NCBI GenBank assembly: GCA_030789695.1
Contig: CM061142.1
Span: forward strand, 154,972,714-155,036,713
DNA: 64,000 bases
Direction: 5' to 3'
DNA from: Scilla litardierei
Taxonomy: Eukaryota; Streptophyta; Magnoliopsida; Asparagales; Asparagaceae
The notes under the pieces were generated by a model that worked only from the letters and a program-made list of their open reading frames with translations, was not told the origin of the DNA and searched no databases. Below, piece after piece: positions 32,620-43,927 of the stretch. The translations under genes and the position numbers were made by a program. The stretch's first letter is position 1. The number at the start of each line of letters is the position of its first letter.

Positions 32620-35600
32620 GGTTTTTGTGGTGGCCCATGCAGGTCATTGCACCTGCGAAATATCGAAACAACAATAATAATAAAACATCCATTGAAACAT
32701 TCAAAACATTCAAGTCATAAAATTTGAGTCTGATGTGAACGTTTTCCTTGTCTTAGATGGTAGGAAGACTTGGATAGACATCCAAGTTTGATAGTCAGGC
32801 ACCTTCGCTAAGATTTCGTCTTAGGACCCTTTCCCTGAGTTCTTTATTACAGTCTAGTTCATTAGAAAGTCTTAGTGCTATGTTTCTCCTAATCTTTAGT
32901 CGGCCTGGTAATCAGAACCCCTGATTTCTATCGTTCATCTAATCATTACACTTTTGAGCAGATGACCCTAGAATCCCATCATAGCAGTTTCACTAAGTTA
33001 TTTCCCAGTCGTATTTATGTTTTGAATATTTGATTTACTTCCTTGCTTTCGATCCACGTGATCCCTTCATGTCGTTCATCATCAATCGTTGAATCTTCCC
33101 CATTACCAGCCTGATCCTCCGAAAGATATTTTCAATATTTTTTGAATTCCTCCCCCAATTTAAATTCCTTCATTCTTTGAATTTCGAAACTTTTCATCGA
33201 AATCTTTAAATAACTATCTTATAATATTTTCTAACCTATATCTTTCATACTCATGTGAATATCTTATTTCCTTCATATAATGACTTTTCGATAATCCAAT
33301 ATACCATTTCTTCTCTTACTATATATATACTATTCAAACTTATTTCAAACAACTTATTGTACCGACCTCTAAATACTTTTCTATGTGAAAGAGAACTCCA
33401 ACTTTTCAAGTATGTCCGTTTTTATATTCTTTCGTCTAATCCATACTTCGTATTTTTTAACCTATATCTTATACACACTATTTTCCTGTATCTTATAAGG
33501 ATATTATTATATCTTTCTTTCCCTTTCTTAAATATTCACAATTATATCTCAACCAAGCTACCCCTTATCCCTGCCTTACCTGAACCGTTCATCCCGATCT
33601 TATTACATTACCCTATTTGATTTCGGTTCCTTTACTATTGTTTAGTCATCCTACTAGTGCTTGTCGTTGCCTATGTCAACCTTAGTATAGTGTGGTGGGC
33701 CCATTGGTTTTATTGTGATGTCGTCGTGGTGCATGTATATAGGTAGAGTGTGTGGACCCATGTGTGTGAACCCCGCATACCACTCATGTATGAGTGTGCT
33801 ACCCTTAGTATATTAATGATTGTCTCTTGTGTTATATATGCATACTCAGTGTTATTCGTGATATATATGAAGTTGTATGAATGATAGTATTTATAAATAT
33901 ATGTGTGGATAGCTATACCACTTTAGGGATGTCTGTGTATATTAGAATTAGTGTAGGAATATCTACTAGTGGTGTATGTGGTTTGAAGGTACTTGTAAAT
34001 GCTTGAAATAGTATACTAGTAAAGTCATGCGCATGTTAGGTGTAATGATAATAGGTGTACTTATAATTAAGTGTGCATGCCTATTATATGATCTATATGT
34101 CAGCACGTATGAGCGTGTGCTCGTACGTAGATATATATGTGCTTACTCATAGGTAGATATATACATACTATATGAATATGTGTGATATACGTATGGTAAT
34201 AGGGCTAAAATTTTGTATAGTACTGCTTGTCTTTTCGGGATGTTGTGTGTGTACGTGTATACCATGAGGTATACAAGATTATTGTATGTCGTAACTATGT
34301 ATGGATAGTTATATGTAGTAGTGTACTAATTATATGTAATTGTCATGGTGTGAATATATTTTATGTATGTCTATGTTTTGTGTAGATATGTGGTAAGCAT
34401 ATAAGAATGTAGGTATGGTATGCATGCAATGAGTATGAGTGTGGTAATATGTATGTGACTATACGATGTATGGATGTATAGGATAGTGTATTATGATCGT
34501 ATACGTGTGTTGATATTTGTAATATTATTATAGTATATAAAGTGATTGCATTATGGAAGTGTTACTTGACTAAATATAAAGTGTGATTGATATTATTGTG
34601 TGTGTATGATAGTATGTGTTTTTACCTGTATAGTGTGACGAATAATATGATTACGTTGGTATATATATAAGAGTGGTGTGTTGGTATAGGTATACATATC
34701 GTGTTATGAATATAGAGTATTCTGGTTCTTGTATGGGTCTTTGAGTCTCACTCATGCTTGAGTGGGTATACTATAAGTATATTGTTATATTTGTCTGTGG
34801 TTGTGTATAGTGCTATGACCATAGTAATGGATGATGTGTGTATAGTGATAGTTTTGGTTGTACATGATTACATTACGCACATGGTTGTGGGTGGCTATAC
34901 CATTATATAGATATAGTTGTTGATTTTGTAGTATAGTTCTTTACAAATGTTTTACATGTTTAAATGTATGTATGCTAGCTAAACTAGGTGTGTAGGATGT
35001 GCTAAGTATATAGTAGTATGAGTGGCATGTATGAATAGTATATTAGCGTGTGTGGGCGTGCACCATGCACTGGTAAGTATGTGCTTAGCTATAGGTGTTT
35101 GCGACTATGGTATATGTGTTGTGTCTTGAATATAGTTATAGGATTGTATGTGATGTGTATATATGGTGAAGTATCTGCGTGTATTTGAATAACAATATAT
35201 TTGTGTATTTATAGTAGTGGTGAATATATGATGGATATAGCAAACATGATTTAATATTGTATGGTGTGATTACATATGTTGATATGTTTGGTGTTGGATG
35301 TACACTAGGAGATATAAGGGAGTAGTATATTCATGTTCGTTTTGTACATAGGTAGTTATCTATACGTGAGTACTATGATTGTATATGCTAGTGTGAAACT
35401 ATTTAATGTAGGTATCTGTACCATGGTTATGTGGTAAGTAAGTGATAGTTATATAAGGAATGTACGTGAATATATGAATGATTGAAGTACGAGTATGAAT
35501 TTGACTGTCTATCATAAGTATAAGTATAGAATGTGTGTATATATATACATGTTTGTAGCATTAATGTTTGACTACCTAGTGCATATACAAGCACTTGTAG

Positions 35601-35714
35601 TAACTATACATGGTTTGAATTATAATGTGATATGATTGGGGTAGTACTAGAATGGCTAGATATATTTTTTAGTTAGAAAGTCCGAGGACGGACTTTGCTC
35701 TAAGGTGGGTAGGA
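32620..35714 (+). other. Element D: non-coding internal region in two compositional halves
   Basis: Just inside the LTR is TGGTGGCCCATGCAGG, shared with B and C. About 32700-33650 is poor in G (C, T and A dominate). From about 33660 to 35660 it is poor in C (G, T and A dominate). The second half is collinear with the internal DNA of element A. The 121-codon frame at 33255-33620 lies in the G-poor half and is most likely compositional. Confidence 0.8.
35677..35714 (+). other. Element D: hairpin and polypurine tract
   Basis: AAAGTCCG (35677-35684) and CGGACTTT (35689-35696) pair around AGGA; AAGGTGGGTAGGA then abuts the LTR at 35715. Confidence 0.8.
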
Positions 35715-38383
35715 TGTCACGGTCGCTTTTCGACCGTGTGCTTTTCGTGCGCGTACTTTCTTTTTGTACGCATATTTTTGTGACCTCCTCTTGCATCCCA
35801 AACGCGCGATGTTATATGTCGTTGTGACCCTCTGCGAGAGTACTTATTTGTGGAATTTTTCGTGAACGTCATTTCACGGCTCATTCTTCCACAAAACAGC
35901 CTTGTTTGTAGGAGTGTCGTAACTTTAGACTTCGACGTTTGACCTTTTTATTTTTTAGTTCCATTTTCTGTTAACCTAGCTCGTGACCGACCATCTTAGT
36001 CTCGATCCTCTCATCGACACGGTAGTCTCGATATTTTTCTCATATTTATTGGACACCGTTAGACCGACCTATCGACCTAATCACTTTCAATTTATACTTA
36101 GCCCTAATTAATTCAAAATTCAAATCTTAATTAACCTAATCAAATCCCTAGGATTTCATACATATCATGAAAATATTCACTAGCTATTTGCAACCTAAGT
36201 CTATCCTCCCCCTCTCACACAATCTCTCTCCAATCAACCTAAATCTACCCCCTTTCTACCCATATATAGCAAGAATCCCTTCATTAAAACGTGAAGCCCT
36301 AGGTTCTCTAAAACTCACGCATCACAGCCGCCTCTTGCTAAAACCCACGGCCTTCATCTACATCGCCGGCCACCTTGCCCCTCACCTCCGGCCACCCTCA
36401 CCTGCCGCCGGCCTACATCCGGCACCCCGCCCACAGCCGCACTCTCCTCCCTCTCTCTCCTATCTCCCTCTTCCCCTCTTAAAAATTGCCGTTCCCCCTC
36501 AAGAAACCCACGAGTCCACCCCTTCAACCGCCAGCCTCCTCCACGACAACATACCCCAGGCCGAACTCCACCTGCACTCTTCTCCCCTTGGCCGAAACCT
36601 CCACAAAACAGCCCCTAGCCGCAAACTGACCCTCTTCACCTAAAATCTGCCGATCTCCCTCTCCCCTTTGCCACACAATTTTCCCTCGCTCCGACCAGTG
36701 ACCATCTCTCCAGGCCGCGCCCCCTATCGACCCCTGGATCCGCGCTCACAGTAGGCCGCAACTTCCCTTGCTTGCTGCCGTTCATGCATAGTGCTACCGT
36801 TGTCTCTAGTTATCGCCATCTTCGCCGTTGCCCCGTAGTCCGCTGTACCTAGCTCGCTGCTGGAGTCCAACCCCTGACATCGCTACCCAACGTCAGTGTA
36901 GCTCTCGCGTCGTGTTTAAACAAGATAAAAATCGTAATTTTATTGTTTTGGTTAAGTCTCTAATTGAAGATAAATAATATGGGACTGTAGGTTGGTGATT
37001 GGTGATTGATTTGGAGCACATAGGAAGATCTGGACCACTGTTGATCTGAGAGTTGCAGCACGGTTGTTTCAGGCAAGTGAAACTTTCTCAGTTGATTGTT
37101 AAGTCATGTTTTAGGCTATTCTAAATATTTGTGTAAAAGAGACTAGGCGGTGAAATGATAGTCGCCTAGACACCATATTTGATCTAGCTTGACAACGAAG
37201 CCAGATCCGACACCCTTGCCATGTCATTTCATGCATATCACATGTCATGTTTATTTTTGATATAACTGTATGCAATTCAATATCTAATATTATACTATCA
37301 TTTGCATTTTGCATGTTATTTCATGCATTGAATGTTTTGTCGTGAATGTGTAGCACACGCTACTACTGAAATGTAAGCTGCGGCGAGTAGGATTTTGACT
37401 CCTACATCATGAATGATGCTAGGTGCACCCCTATGCCAAATAATGAATAATTCCTAGCTCGTGTTCCAAAAGCATGAAATGTAAGCTGCGGCGAGTAGGA
37501 TTTTGACTCCTACATCACGATTGAGGCTAGGTCAACCCTATGCCATAAACACTTCCTGGCTCGTGATCCAGAAGATGGGCGTCAGTCCATACACACGTGG
37601 AGGGGGTAGGGTTAAGCGATCACTTAGCGTAGAAGTGTGCCCGTACAGCAACTTCAGCTGAAAGGCATAAACCCTGTGCACGACGTGAATGCATGTTTTA
37701 TTGCTTTTCATGAAATATTGTTTAGTAGATTTTTTCTACGACGTGCCATGCATCGTAAAATATCATGTTCATTATAATTGGTGCATTCATGAAATAATAT
37801 GCCATGTCATCTTATTTAAACTGCTAAGTTGCATTCATCTTATAACTGCTATACTTTATGTTTCCTTGCACAAAAGTCTCCCCTTTTCCTTTTGGAGATT
37901 TTTGCTGACATGTGCCCTTTTTTCTTTGGGTGTCACATGTCAGGTTTTGAGCCTGAGTTAGTTGCTGAGGACGACTAGTTTGCTGACGTTCAGTTCGAGA
38001 TTACCGGAGCTCTACCCTAGTCTCAGCTGGTGACTTCCTCTTTGTTGCTGTTTGTTTCCTAGTAGTTGTTGTTAGGTTGTTCGGTGCGTAGCACCTATTC
38101 TTTGTATTAGTTTCGGCCATGCTTGGGGCCTTTCATTTTCAGACTCTTGTACCTTTATTTTATGACTATATCTGTGGATGTTTGGAATAATGAAATGGAT
38201 GTTTCGAATGTTGGTTATTTTATTGCCTGCATTCATATTTATTATTATTGTTGTTTCATTGCAATGCAAGAATCTGCGAATGGATGAACACACAGACGCT
38301 TATCAGACTGAAGCTTCACAGCTTCAAGTCTAAGCAGACCTCTTCGCGTCTCGCCTTCCATACTTGGGAAGCAGGACGTGACA
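35715..38383 (+). repeat. Element D: 3' LTR
   Basis: 2669 bp, starting TGTCACGGTCG and ending GCAGGACGTGACA. It is collinear with the 5' LTR apart from small indels, notably a deletion near 36915. Confidence 0.92.
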
Positions 38384-38388
38384 TGTAT
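38384..38388. repeat. Target-site duplication of element D, right
   Basis: TGTAT, against GGTAT on the left. Confidence 0.8.
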
Positions 38389-38590
38389 TCAGCCTTAAGG
38401 GTCTTGTCCACAGGGCGGCGAATATAGATAATGGCTTACGCCTTTTTTTATCGCTTACATTTTCATTCTTTGTCACAGCAGAAATTAGGGACTTAGCCCG
38501 CAGATGGAACTTTACATCGAGCAGCCAGCTCAGATAGTTTCACCCTGATGTATCCAGTACTTCGAAATCGACACTTGCGATTTTAGCAAT
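38389..38590 (-). pseudogene. gag: Element F: gag N-terminus
   Basis: On the minus strand the first codons match those of element G gag (SVDFEVLD, NYLSWLLDVKFHLR), but the start codon is ATT (38590-38588) where G has ATG, and a TGA stop lies early in the frame. A frameshift follows before the conserved AIIYIR-like segment. The last codons abut element D, and the frame continues at 29895. Confidence 0.8.
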
Positions 38591-40647
38591 TTTTTCTAGC
38601 AAAGCACAAATATACATGAATCAATAATTTAAACATAAACATTTTCATGCGGAGGCAATTTTAATATGAAGGGCTAATTGCGTGGATCGGCCAGTCCCGC
38701 ATAAATAAAAGTCCAAAGTCCCATTACAGTCCATATTACACAAATGAAAGATTTAAAAAGAAAGTACAACTTTGGAAACCTCGTGGGTCCCATATAAGAT
38801 CTTCAGCTTCACTTGTTGCCTCCGCCTCCATGGAAAGTGGTCTTCTGCATGTACATTTACATAATTTCCTCACTACAATTTCTCTAAAAGTAAAAGAAAA
38901 GTGCAGAAAAATAAAATGTGGGACTTAAACAGCCGATCCAAAAACCGCAATTAGCCATCCATGCAAAAATTTGTGCTCATTAAACATTTTCAGCTGACAT
39001 TTTCATCACAGGCATCACATGCATTAATATTCGTAGAGATGGATAAACAATTTAATTCCTTAATAATTATTGACCAATGGGCAACGTCTTACACCGTTAG
39101 GTTAGCTAACTAACGGTAGAGCGGTCGTAAGATCTTCCTAATTATTAAGTTTTTTAAAAATATGCACAACCATTCACAGTTTATCCGTAGAATAAGCCAA
39201 AATGATGCAAAACATATATCAATGATTTTGCAGGGGACATAATTATATGCAAGGGTTGTGCTAGTTGGGTTTATCCAAAGAGATTGGAAAAGAGCCCAAT
39301 AATTAGACATGTTCTTCGTAAAAGGAAGAAGTTTTCCTTTTTAATTTATCCCCAAGTGACCCCAAAATACCCCTTATAGCCCCGTAATATATCATGATTT
39401 TTCAAGAATTTTTAGGTCCCCAAAACACCATTTTAATCAATTTTTAGCCCCAAAAAGCCTTTTAAGGCTTATATCTAAGCCCTCCATTGGTTTTGTTTTG
39501 AATCAGAAATGGCATGGGGGCCTGAAGCCTTCAGGCCCATAAGGCTGTTTTCTCCTTTTTTTGAATGGGCTTCGGACCCATTTTAGCAGAGAATAGGGTT
39601 TAGGGGCGGCGGCTAGGGTTAGTCGCCGCCCCTTGCTCTACAGCCGCCGAATGGCTGCAAGGGGCAGGCGCCCCCTCACCGGAGTGGGGGGAGGGTTAGG
39701 ACGCAGCGGCACCGCCCCCCTTCGGGGGGGGGGGGGGGGGCTACGGGGACAGGCAGCGTCGCCCCCTTTCAAGGGGAGGGGGCTCGGTGGCAGAGTCGAA
39801 GCAGGCCGCCCCCCTTCAGGGGCGGAGTCGAAGCGATGACGCCGCCCTTTGGGGGGGCCTCTGTCGCGGGGTCGAAACGCCGCCCCCCCTTCAGGGGGGG
39901 CTCCGATTGCGACGACGAAATGTAGCCCCCACTTCGTGGGGTTCGATTACGATGACGAAACGCCGCCCCCCTTCGGGGGGTTCGATTGCGGGGTCGAAGT
40001 GCCGCCCCTCCTTCGAGGGGAGCTGATTGTGGCGACGAAGCGCCGCCCCCTTCGGGGGGGCTGATTGCGGCGACGAAGCGCTGCCCCCCTTTGGGGGGGT
40101 CCGATTACGGTGACGAATCGCCGGCCCCCTCCTGGGGGGTAGTGGCGGTGCCCCCCTTGGGGGGTAGTCTTCGACAGTAACAACGCCGGCCTCCTTTCGG
40201 GGGGGACGGCGGTGGCAACGCACAGATGGGGGGGGGGAGGGTGGCCGACGGACGGCGGCGGCAACGCACAGATGGGGGGTGGCCGACGGCAAGGCCGTCG
40301 CGAGGCTATGGTTAAAAAGAACCCTATTACCCAATAATTTTCAGATTAGAGCATGTTAAAAACATGATTTTTGGGCGATAAAGTTCGTCATTCTTAGGCG
40401 ATTAGCAATTCCCATATTGATCTTGTAAGATCTATGGGTAGATCTATCATACGTATGATAAAACAACATTTTTAGCGGGATTTACCTCTATATCCGTCCT
40501 CCTGATATAGCGATGGTTGAACGAAGCCTACGTAGATAACAACGCTCGTTTGATAAAGCCTTGCACCGCGCACGTGGATCTCCCGTCTCCCTTCGCCTTT
40601 GCAACGATCTATATTTGTGGAATTTTTGGAGGCTCGTGCTGATAACG
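38591..40647 (-). other. Element F: 2-kb non-coding 5' leader
   Basis: Lies between the 5' LTR and gag. Going away from gag it holds an AT-rich stretch, then a striking G/C-rich hairpin array (39705-40210). No supported coding region was seen. The several overlapping frames across the array arise from its repetitive composition. Directly inside the LTR the minus strand reads CGTTATCAGCACGAGCC, the same presumed primer site as in G. Confidence 0.75.
39705..40210 (-). repeat. Element F leader: array of about 13 C-tract/G-tract hairpins
   Basis: In plus orientation, units of about 35-45 bp repeat a core such as GCCGCCCCCCTTCGGGGGG followed by GATTGCGGCGACGAAG-like spacer. Cores begin near 39713, 39762, 39809, 39842, 39880, 39927, 39963, 40001, 40041, 40081, 40121, 40149 and 40183. 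Some stems differ but still pair: CCCCAC/GTGGGG near 39929, CCCCTC/GAGGGG near 40004, CCCCTT/AAGGGG near 39763. The plus strand has TTCG-type loops and the sense (minus) strand GAA loops. One unit carries an 18-G run at 39723-39740. Confidence 0.8.
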
Positions 40648-40792
40648 TGTTATGAATCAACTACTGGGTGAGGAACCCCCAGCCCTTTATTTATAGGCAG
40701 TATAGGAGAGTAGAGAGATAAGATACAAAGATATGTGCGTATCTCTAAGATACCTGCAATCCTAACCAACTATGGTATTTCCATACACAACA
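40648..40792 (-). repeat. Element F: 5' LTR
   Basis: 145 bp; in plus orientation TGTTATGAATCAAC...ATACACAACA. A minus-strand TATA box TATAAATAAA lies at 40695-40686. The end next to the leader (TTCATAACA on the minus strand) equals that of element G. CCTTT at 40793-40797 would be the target duplication; its partner is outside the window. Confidence 0.9.
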
Positions 40793-41756
40793 CCTTTTTT
40801 AATTTCTTGTTTTAAATTAATAATATGCACGATGAACCCGCTTTCGGCTGGACCAATATGAGGACAACACGTGCTGGAAATAACGGCTTCTTCTTGCTTT
40901 TATATCTTTTAAGCATATTTTTATTTAAAGAAAAAATGGCGGATGATTCCTCACTTTAACACCGTTTGGTTATGGACATGTTCAAAAATTTGGGCTGATA
41001 TCTTTTATCGCTGGAAAGTGTTAAAGTTAAAACAAGGGAAAAAAGAGTCGAGTTAAATTACACATTTTGCTGAAGAGGTTATCTTGCTAAGCAGATTGTA
41101 CTTTTTTAAAAATTGCCAACCTCAAAGTATTTTCTTTCAAAAATCCAAGTTTTATCCATTTCGTCCTTAACTTCTTTATTCCTCACATTGCTAAGCATGT
41201 TACACTTTTTCTAAAATGGTTATACACATAATATTTTATATCTCTCGTCATTAACTTGTTTCTTCATCCGCCCGCCTCATTCGCCTCCTCCAACACCTCC
41301 TCCACGTCTTCCTTCACCCCCTTCATCTTAATCATACTTCTCCACCTTTTCATCTTGAAATCAAACTATTTTCCAAAAAAAGCAATTAAACCAACAAGTT
41401 TAATTCATTTCAAAATATATATTAAATAATTAATTAAACATAAAGATACTTAAAACCTAACAAAAATCAATCAAACTTTAACAAATTGACCTGCTAAGAT
41501 TTTCAGAGCAGAACGTTATATGTGACACTATGGCCTATATCCCCAAACACCATATGTAATGCTCTAGGATATAGGCCAAAATGCCACAAATTATTTGTCA
41601 AAAAAATTCAAAATCCAAGTTCCCAAACCCAAGTAACCAATTTGGTGTGCAGCCCTATCGGCCTAAGCATCATATTGGTTATTCGGTTATTAAGAACCCG
41701 AGCAATGATTTGAATTTTTTTAAAACCAAGCAACGGAGGAATGTTGTTTTGGGATA
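40793..41756. other. Unassigned AT-rich DNA between the two nested towers
   Basis: I see no gene, LTR or coding similarity in these 964 bp. It may be the host sequence into which F was inserted, or an unrecognised old repeat. It contains an 11-bp inverted repeat at 41532-41577. Confidence 0.5.
41532..41577. repeat. Inverted repeat GGCCTATATCC / GGATATAGGCC
   Basis: Perfect 11-bp arms (41532-41542 and 41567-41577) with a 24-bp AT-rich spacer. It could be the core of a small hairpin or of a miniature element, but no flanking duplication is evident. Confidence 0.5.
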
Positions 41757-42417
41757 TGTTAGATATTGAGTTACGCCAGTTTGTTTTGATAATGAGCAAA
41801 CATGTCATCTAATAAGCTATCAGTGCAGGTATAATGAGCTTCAAACAAATCAAGTAGTAATTGTAGAAGTGTGAGTTCAACCAATGTATAGGAGTCAAAG
41901 AATCAAGATAAGAAGCTTCAAGAGCCAATACTACATCATGAACTTCAATGTAGTATTTTATTTTGATGTAATTTTCAGTTTACCTTGTCTTACAATGTTA
42001 GAGCCTTAAATGAAGCTCACACATACGGAGGAATATGTATAAATTGTTTTTAAAATTGTTTTAGAAATGTTCCATAAGTGTTATAAGTCAAAACCATATT
42101 TTTTAATGTCAATCAATCGACTAGACAGATACCTAGTTGACTAGGGGTAATTTATGTCTAGCCTAGTGGCACCTCAGAAATTAGTCGACTATAGTTATGT
42201 ATTTGGTCGACTAATACATATGCACTGGTCGACTAGTATGATAATTATAGTTCACTAGCTTTTTTGGAGCGCAACAGCTCTTCTGGCATAGCTAGCACTA
42301 GTCGACTAGAGGTCTATGACTAGTCGACAAATTGCTAGCTAGTCGAATAGTAAATGAACTCTAGTTGACTAGTAACTAGCGTTGACATATAACTGTAACA
42401 TTTTTACTAGCTGTTTT
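41757..42417 (+). repeat. Element J: start of a sirevirus-like copia LTR, cut by H
   Basis: Starts TGTTAGATATTGAG with a TTTTGATAATGAGCAAACA stretch, resembling the start of the H LTR at 42418 (TGTTGAATATTGG, TTTTGATGATAAACAAACA). It is interrupted at 42417 by H and not resumed within the window. About nine copies of a GTCGACTAG-like palindromic motif fill 42110-42385. Confidence 0.6.
42110..42385 (+). repeat. Element J LTR: CTAGTCGACTAG palindrome array
   Basis: About nine copies of a motif based on the 12-bp palindrome CTAGTCGACTAG, exact or with one or two changes, near 42117, 42142, 42183, 42203, 42225, 42299, 42327, 42344 and 42363. Spacing is irregular (17-74 bp). Confidence 0.75.
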
Positions 42418-43927
42418 TGTTGAATATTGGATCTCCCAATGTGGTTTTGATGATAAACAAACATAATCAATTATGGTGAACCCCATGTTTTGTAGTTACG
42501 ATGAGCATCCTCTATACAGTTAAAGTCAAATCATATGTGATAATGACTCAGATAATTGATGCGATGACATCAATCAATGAAGCATGGAGATATAGGCGTG
42601 AACGCTATGAAGTCAAAGCATTGAACTTAACAAAGCTCCTTGGTCATCAAAGAGTGATCTCAATGAAGTCAAAGTGTTGGACTTCACAAGCTCAATGCAA
42701 GTCTTCAAGGCATTCAATAGGAAGTGAAGGGAATAAATATGTAAATCTATCTTACTTTACTTCTTAGTTGAACTAGCATGTTAAGCCTTGAATAGACTCA
42801 TTATAATATCATTCATTTCACTCACAAATCACTTTAGAACATATATCATTGAGTGCCATAGGGTTGAACTTGCATAAACTCAAAGAATAGTTTTTAGCCT
42901 ACAACCCGCGTCTGGTGCTTGGCCTCCAGACGCATAGTGCTCATGTGCATATAATTCTCCAAAATCCTATTATGAACAGACGCCTGAAGATCTAATTCAA
43001 GACGTCTGAACAATTAGTAGACGCCTGGATGATGAACTTCAAACGTCTAATTAATTCAAGCCGAAACTCCAGTAACTCAGCCTCTGATGATTGACAGAAA
43101 ATAGACGCCTGGATGATACACATCAGATGTTTGGGAAATCATTCTAATATTTCCAGTAGCTCATTTATGTGGTCAGTCGTAACTGTATGTCCGAAGTTAT
43201 ATTATAAGCCGTCTGAACAGTTGACGAGACGTCTGGATAATGAGCATCAAATGCCTGGGCCGTCGGACCAACTTTTACAGTAACCAAGTGTTTCTGACTG
43301 TCTATTTAATCAGACGTCTGATGCCTGTGTGCCAGACGACTGAGCAGTGGACCAGATGACTTGGAAGTCTTCTTCAGTCATCTGGTATATGTCCGTTAGA
43401 CTGCATTTAATGCCCAGTCAGAACAGTACACCAGCCGACGGGTCGTTTTTCATCAGATGACTGGTGACTAGGATTTCTGCCAGTTAATAGCTATTTATAG
43501 CATTAAATGCTTGGGCTTTTCACACATTTTAAGCAGATTTCCATGGCTTATACATAAGGCTTTAATGTCTTGACTTAAGAGATTAGATATGCATCTAAGA
43601 CTTCATTCAATACACTCTCAAGTGATCCTAAGTCATTAACTTCTTAACTAGAGTATTCAAAGCAATTCTAGCTCAAGCTCTAAAGATCAACTTGTCTCCA
43701 AAGCTTTCAAGATTAGCTTCTAGCATACATTGCTACACATCTTGAGACAAGTTAGTAAGTGCTCTCACATTCATCATTTAGAGCACATCACACACACATT
43801 TATTGTCTCATTCTTAAGATTATTATTCAAGGCACAGGTTGTGAAATTATTTCATATTTCGATTCAATATTTTCTCTTGATATTTAAGAAGTCCTCTCAG
43901 GTGTGAGAAAAGTCCATTCCCGATTTG
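42418..43927 (+). repeat. Element H: 5' LTR, first part
   Basis: Starts TGTTGAATATTGG. It contains an AGACGTCT palindrome array (42905-43450) and is interrupted at 43927 by element I within ATTCCCGATTTG. It resumes near 57045. Confidence 0.8.
42905..43450 (+). repeat. Element H LTR: AGACGTCTG/AGACGCCTGG motif array
   Basis: More than a dozen copies of motifs built on the 8-bp palindrome AGACGTCT (variants AGACGCCTGG, AAACGTCT, CAGATGACTGG), irregularly spaced. The same motifs recur after pol at 63291-63720. Confidence 0.75.

Larger units (their letters stand above)
29896..38383 (+). mobile_element. Element D: complete non-autonomous gypsy-type LTR retrotransposon
   Basis: 8.5 kb: 5' LTR 29896-32619, internal 32620-35714, 3' LTR 35715-38383, inserted in the gag of element F. 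No gag or pol similarity exists anywhere in the internal region. LTR termini (TGTCACGG...GCGTGACA-type), hairpin and polypurine tract match gypsy families A and E. The internal region is shared with A, so A and D form one kind of large non-coding element (often called LARD). Confidence 0.92.
17673..40792 (-). mobile_element. Element F: old minus-strand Ty1/copia element, split by C and D
   Basis: Visible in three pieces: 17673-17804 (linker before RT), 27618-29895 (integrase, protease, most of gag) and 38384-40792 (gag start, leader, 5' LTR). RT, RNase H and the 3' LTR lie left of element B, outside the window. The pieces join at target duplications of C and D, which shows that they were one element. 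Proteins match those of element G closely. Many stops, and loss of the gag ATG, show that it is long dead. It is the oldest layer of the left tower. Confidence 0.9.

Noticed and set aside
33255..33620. 121-codon hydrophobic frame in the internal region of D
   Set aside because: The DNA here is G-poor and T-rich, which gives long open frames full of Leu, Ile and Phe. No other evidence of coding.
36167..36643. 158-codon Pro/Leu-rich frame in the 3' LTR of D
   Set aside because: The matching region of the 5' LTR (about 30330-30810) does not keep the frame, so it is not a conserved gene.
39633..40334. Long Arg/Pro/Gly-rich frames on both strands across the hairpin array of F
   Set aside because: Periodic G/C-rich repeats lack stop codons in many frames; they are a by-product of the array.
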